Below are positions 7,789 to 8,984 of a stretch of 8,984 nt of DNA, one piece after another. The first letter of the stretch is position 1, and each line of letters starts with the position of its first letter. A model generated the notes under the pieces. That model was not told where the DNA came from. It made no database searches and was given only the letters and a program-made list of their open reading frames with translations. Made by a program: the position numbers and the translations under genes. Origin of the DNA: Nitrosospira sp. (GTDB lineage Bacteria; Pseudomonadota; Gammaproteobacteria; Burkholderiales; Nitrosomonadaceae); assembly GCA_030453055.1 (NCBI GenBank), contig JAKDLC010000067.1, positions 1-8,984 on the forward strand. Reading direction: 5' to 3'.

Positions 7789-8775
7789 ATGCAAAGTTTC
7801 TTCAAATCGAAAAATAGCGCCGCGCCTGCCGAGGCCCCGTCCGTGAATTGGACCGCCAGAGTCAGACAGGGCCTCTCCCGTACCCGCGATGATCTGGGCA
7901 GGCAGCTATCCGGCATGTTCGGCGGCGGCACGATAGATGAGGCCCGCTATGAGGAATTGGAAACCATCCTGCTCACGGCCGATATGGGCGTGTCTGCAAC
8001 CACGTGGCTGCTTGAAGAACTGCGAAGACAAGTCAAGCGCAATGGCCTGATCGACGCGGCGCAACTCAAGGGCGCGTTGCAGGAAGCGCTTGTCGCCCTG
8101 CTTGCGTCGCTGGCGCAGCCCCTCGACACGGCGGCGAACAAGCCCTTCGTCATTATGCTGGCAGGCGTAAACGGTGCCGGCAAAACCACCTCGATCGGCA
8201 AACTCGCCCATCATTTTCAGTCACAGGGAAAAACCGTGCTGCTCGCCGCCGGCGACACCTTTCGCGCCGCAGCACGCGAGCAGCTCATGGCTTGGGGTGA
8301 GCGTAACGGCGTCGCCGTCATTGCCCAGGAGAGTACTGGTCAGCAAAAAGGCGATCCCGCGGCGGTGATATTCGATGCGATCAACGCCGCGAAAGCACGC
8401 GGCATCGATATCGTGCTGGCGGACACCGCCGGCCGGCTCGCTACGCAATTGCATCTGATGGAGGAGATCAAGAAAGTGAAGCGCGTCATCACCAAGGCCG
8501 AGCCGGGTGCGCCTCATGAAGTGTTGCTGGTGCTCGACGCCAATATCGGCCAGAATGCGGTTAATCAGGTACAAGCCTTCGACTCCGCGCTCGGTCTCAC
8601 CGGTCTCATCGTTACCAAGCTCGACGGTACCGCCAAAGGTGGCGTGATCGCCGCTATCGCCCGGCAACGCCAGCAAAAGCCGCCGTTGCCAATCCGCTTC
8701 ATCGGCGTAGGCGAAGGCATGGAAGATTTGAAACCGTTCGACGCGCGTGAATTTGTCGAGGCGTTATTTGATTGA
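7789..8775 (+). CDS. ftsY: Signal recognition particle receptor FtsY
   Basis: SRP-family GTPase at the inner membrane; it pairs with Ffh-GTP to hand translating ribosomes to the Sec translocon. 328 residues with only a short N-terminal region before the NG domain, lacking the long acidic A domain of E. coli FtsY. Seen: four-helix N domain (about 30-110) with ILLTADMG, P-loop GVNGAGKTT (126-134), AGDTFRAAAREQL (154-166, the SRP-specific insertion box region), DTAGR (212-216), TKLDGTAKGG (276-285) and GVGEGMEDLKPF (306-317). All GTPase motifs are intact. The start MQSFFK resembles other FtsY N-termini, but no Shine-Dalgarno precedes the ATG. It is divergent from the M16 cluster. No ftsE/ftsX follows within the 209 bases that remain. 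Confidence 0.97.
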   Translation: MQSFFKSKNSAAPAEAPSVNWTARVRQGLSRTRDDLGRQLSGMFGGGTIDEARYEELETILLTADMGVSATTWLLEELRRQVKRNGLIDAAQLKGALQEALVALLASLAQPLDTAANKPFVIMLAGVNGAGKTTSIGKLAHHFQSQGKTVLLAAGDTFRAAAREQLMAWGERNGVAVIAQESTGQQKGDPAAVIFDAINAAKARGIDIVLADTAGRLATQLHLMEEIKKVKRVITKAEPGAPHEVLLVLDANIGQNAVNQVQAFDSALGLTGLIVTKLDGTAKGGVIAAIARQRQQKPPLPIRFIGVGEGMEDLKPFDAREFVEALFD

Positions 8776-8816
8776 GAATGACTACGAAACGCCTTGGATT
8801 CCGCCATCGTAACAAT

Positions 8817-8833
8817 GCCGGATTAAATCCGGC
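8817..8833. terminator. Perfect hairpin 3' of ftsY, possible terminator
   Basis: GCCGGAT (8817-8823) and ATCCGGC (8827-8833) form a perfect seven-base-pair stem with loop TAA, 41 bases after the ftsY stop. No T run follows on either strand, so it is at best a weak terminator or a transcript-end stabiliser. Confidence 0.35.
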
Positions 8834-8850
8834 GATTGACCACTCGTTTC

Positions 8851-8984
8851 TCAGTTAGCGCGATGATCCAAAAAGATTCCTTGCCCAACTTGACCTTCAC
8901 CCTTATTGGTGAGTTTGCTACAGGGAGGATTGTACTTCATCCCGTCAAACGCCGGATTCAGGATGATTAGCTTCAGCCAGGTCT
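8851..8984 (-). CDS. Possible C-terminal end of an unrecognised gene, cut by window edge
   Basis: On the - strand a frame is open from the window edge for 43 codons to TGA at 8851-8853, with stretches such as LIILNPAFDGMKYNPP and GQVGQGIFLDH. I do not recognise it. The opposite strand also holds a 35-codon open frame (8863-8970, starting MIQKDSLPNL), so neither is secure. If real, the gene converges on ftsY with the 8817-8833 hairpin between them. Confidence 0.2.
   Translation of the reverse strand, partial: TWLKLIILNPAFDGMKYNPPCSKLTNKGEGQVGQGIFLDHRAN

Overview
The window looks like chromosomal DNA of a betaproteobacterium, probably in or near the Nitrosomonadales (Nitrosospira-like). This is inferred from moderate-to-high GC, the protein sequences and the gene neighbourhood; no search was run. 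Most of it is conserved housekeeping genes. The unusual material is confined to one gap of about 560 bases.

Layout: (1) Bases 1-2235, + strand, hold the 3' part of dnaE, the replicative DNA polymerase III alpha subunit. The gene enters from outside the window and ends at a likely hairpin terminator. (2) Bases 2236-2794 form an accessory-type gap. It holds the terminator, two degenerate repeats of the type ...AGATTGTCCG, a pair of inverted 39-base REP-like hairpins (38/39 identical), a 19-base direct repeat linking the dnaE terminator to the far side of the REP pair, and a probable gene remnant. (3) Bases 2795-3520, + strand, encode the PLP-homeostasis protein YggS. (4) Bases 3492-7749, - strand, form a compact five-gene cluster. 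In transcription order it is: catalytic M16 zinc peptidase, catalytically dead M16 partner, rsmD, coaD, and a 2[4Fe-4S] ferredoxin of the YfhL type. Its last gene overlaps the 3' end of yggS tail to tail by 29 bases. (5) Bases 7789-8775, + strand, encode FtsY, the SRP receptor, divergent from the peptidase cluster. (6) The last 209 bases hold a hairpin and at best fragments of coding sequence.

How the genes relate: the two M16 proteins look like halves of one exported heterodimeric peptidase. One carries HxxEH but lacks the substrate-binding Tyr. The other has lost the zinc site but keeps the Arg/Tyr pair. RsmD (16S rRNA m2G966 methyltransferase) and CoaD (phosphopantetheine adenylyltransferase) overlap by 8 bases and are probably translationally coupled. 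FtsY, RsmD, CoaD and the ferredoxin are common neighbours in proteobacteria; here the M16 pair sits between ftsY and rsmD.

I found no clear previously undescribed multi-gene system. The most interesting places are the repeat-rich dnaE-yggS gap, a roughly 28-residue insertion in DnaE that contains two 12-base tandem duplications, and the complementary loss of motifs in the M16 pair.
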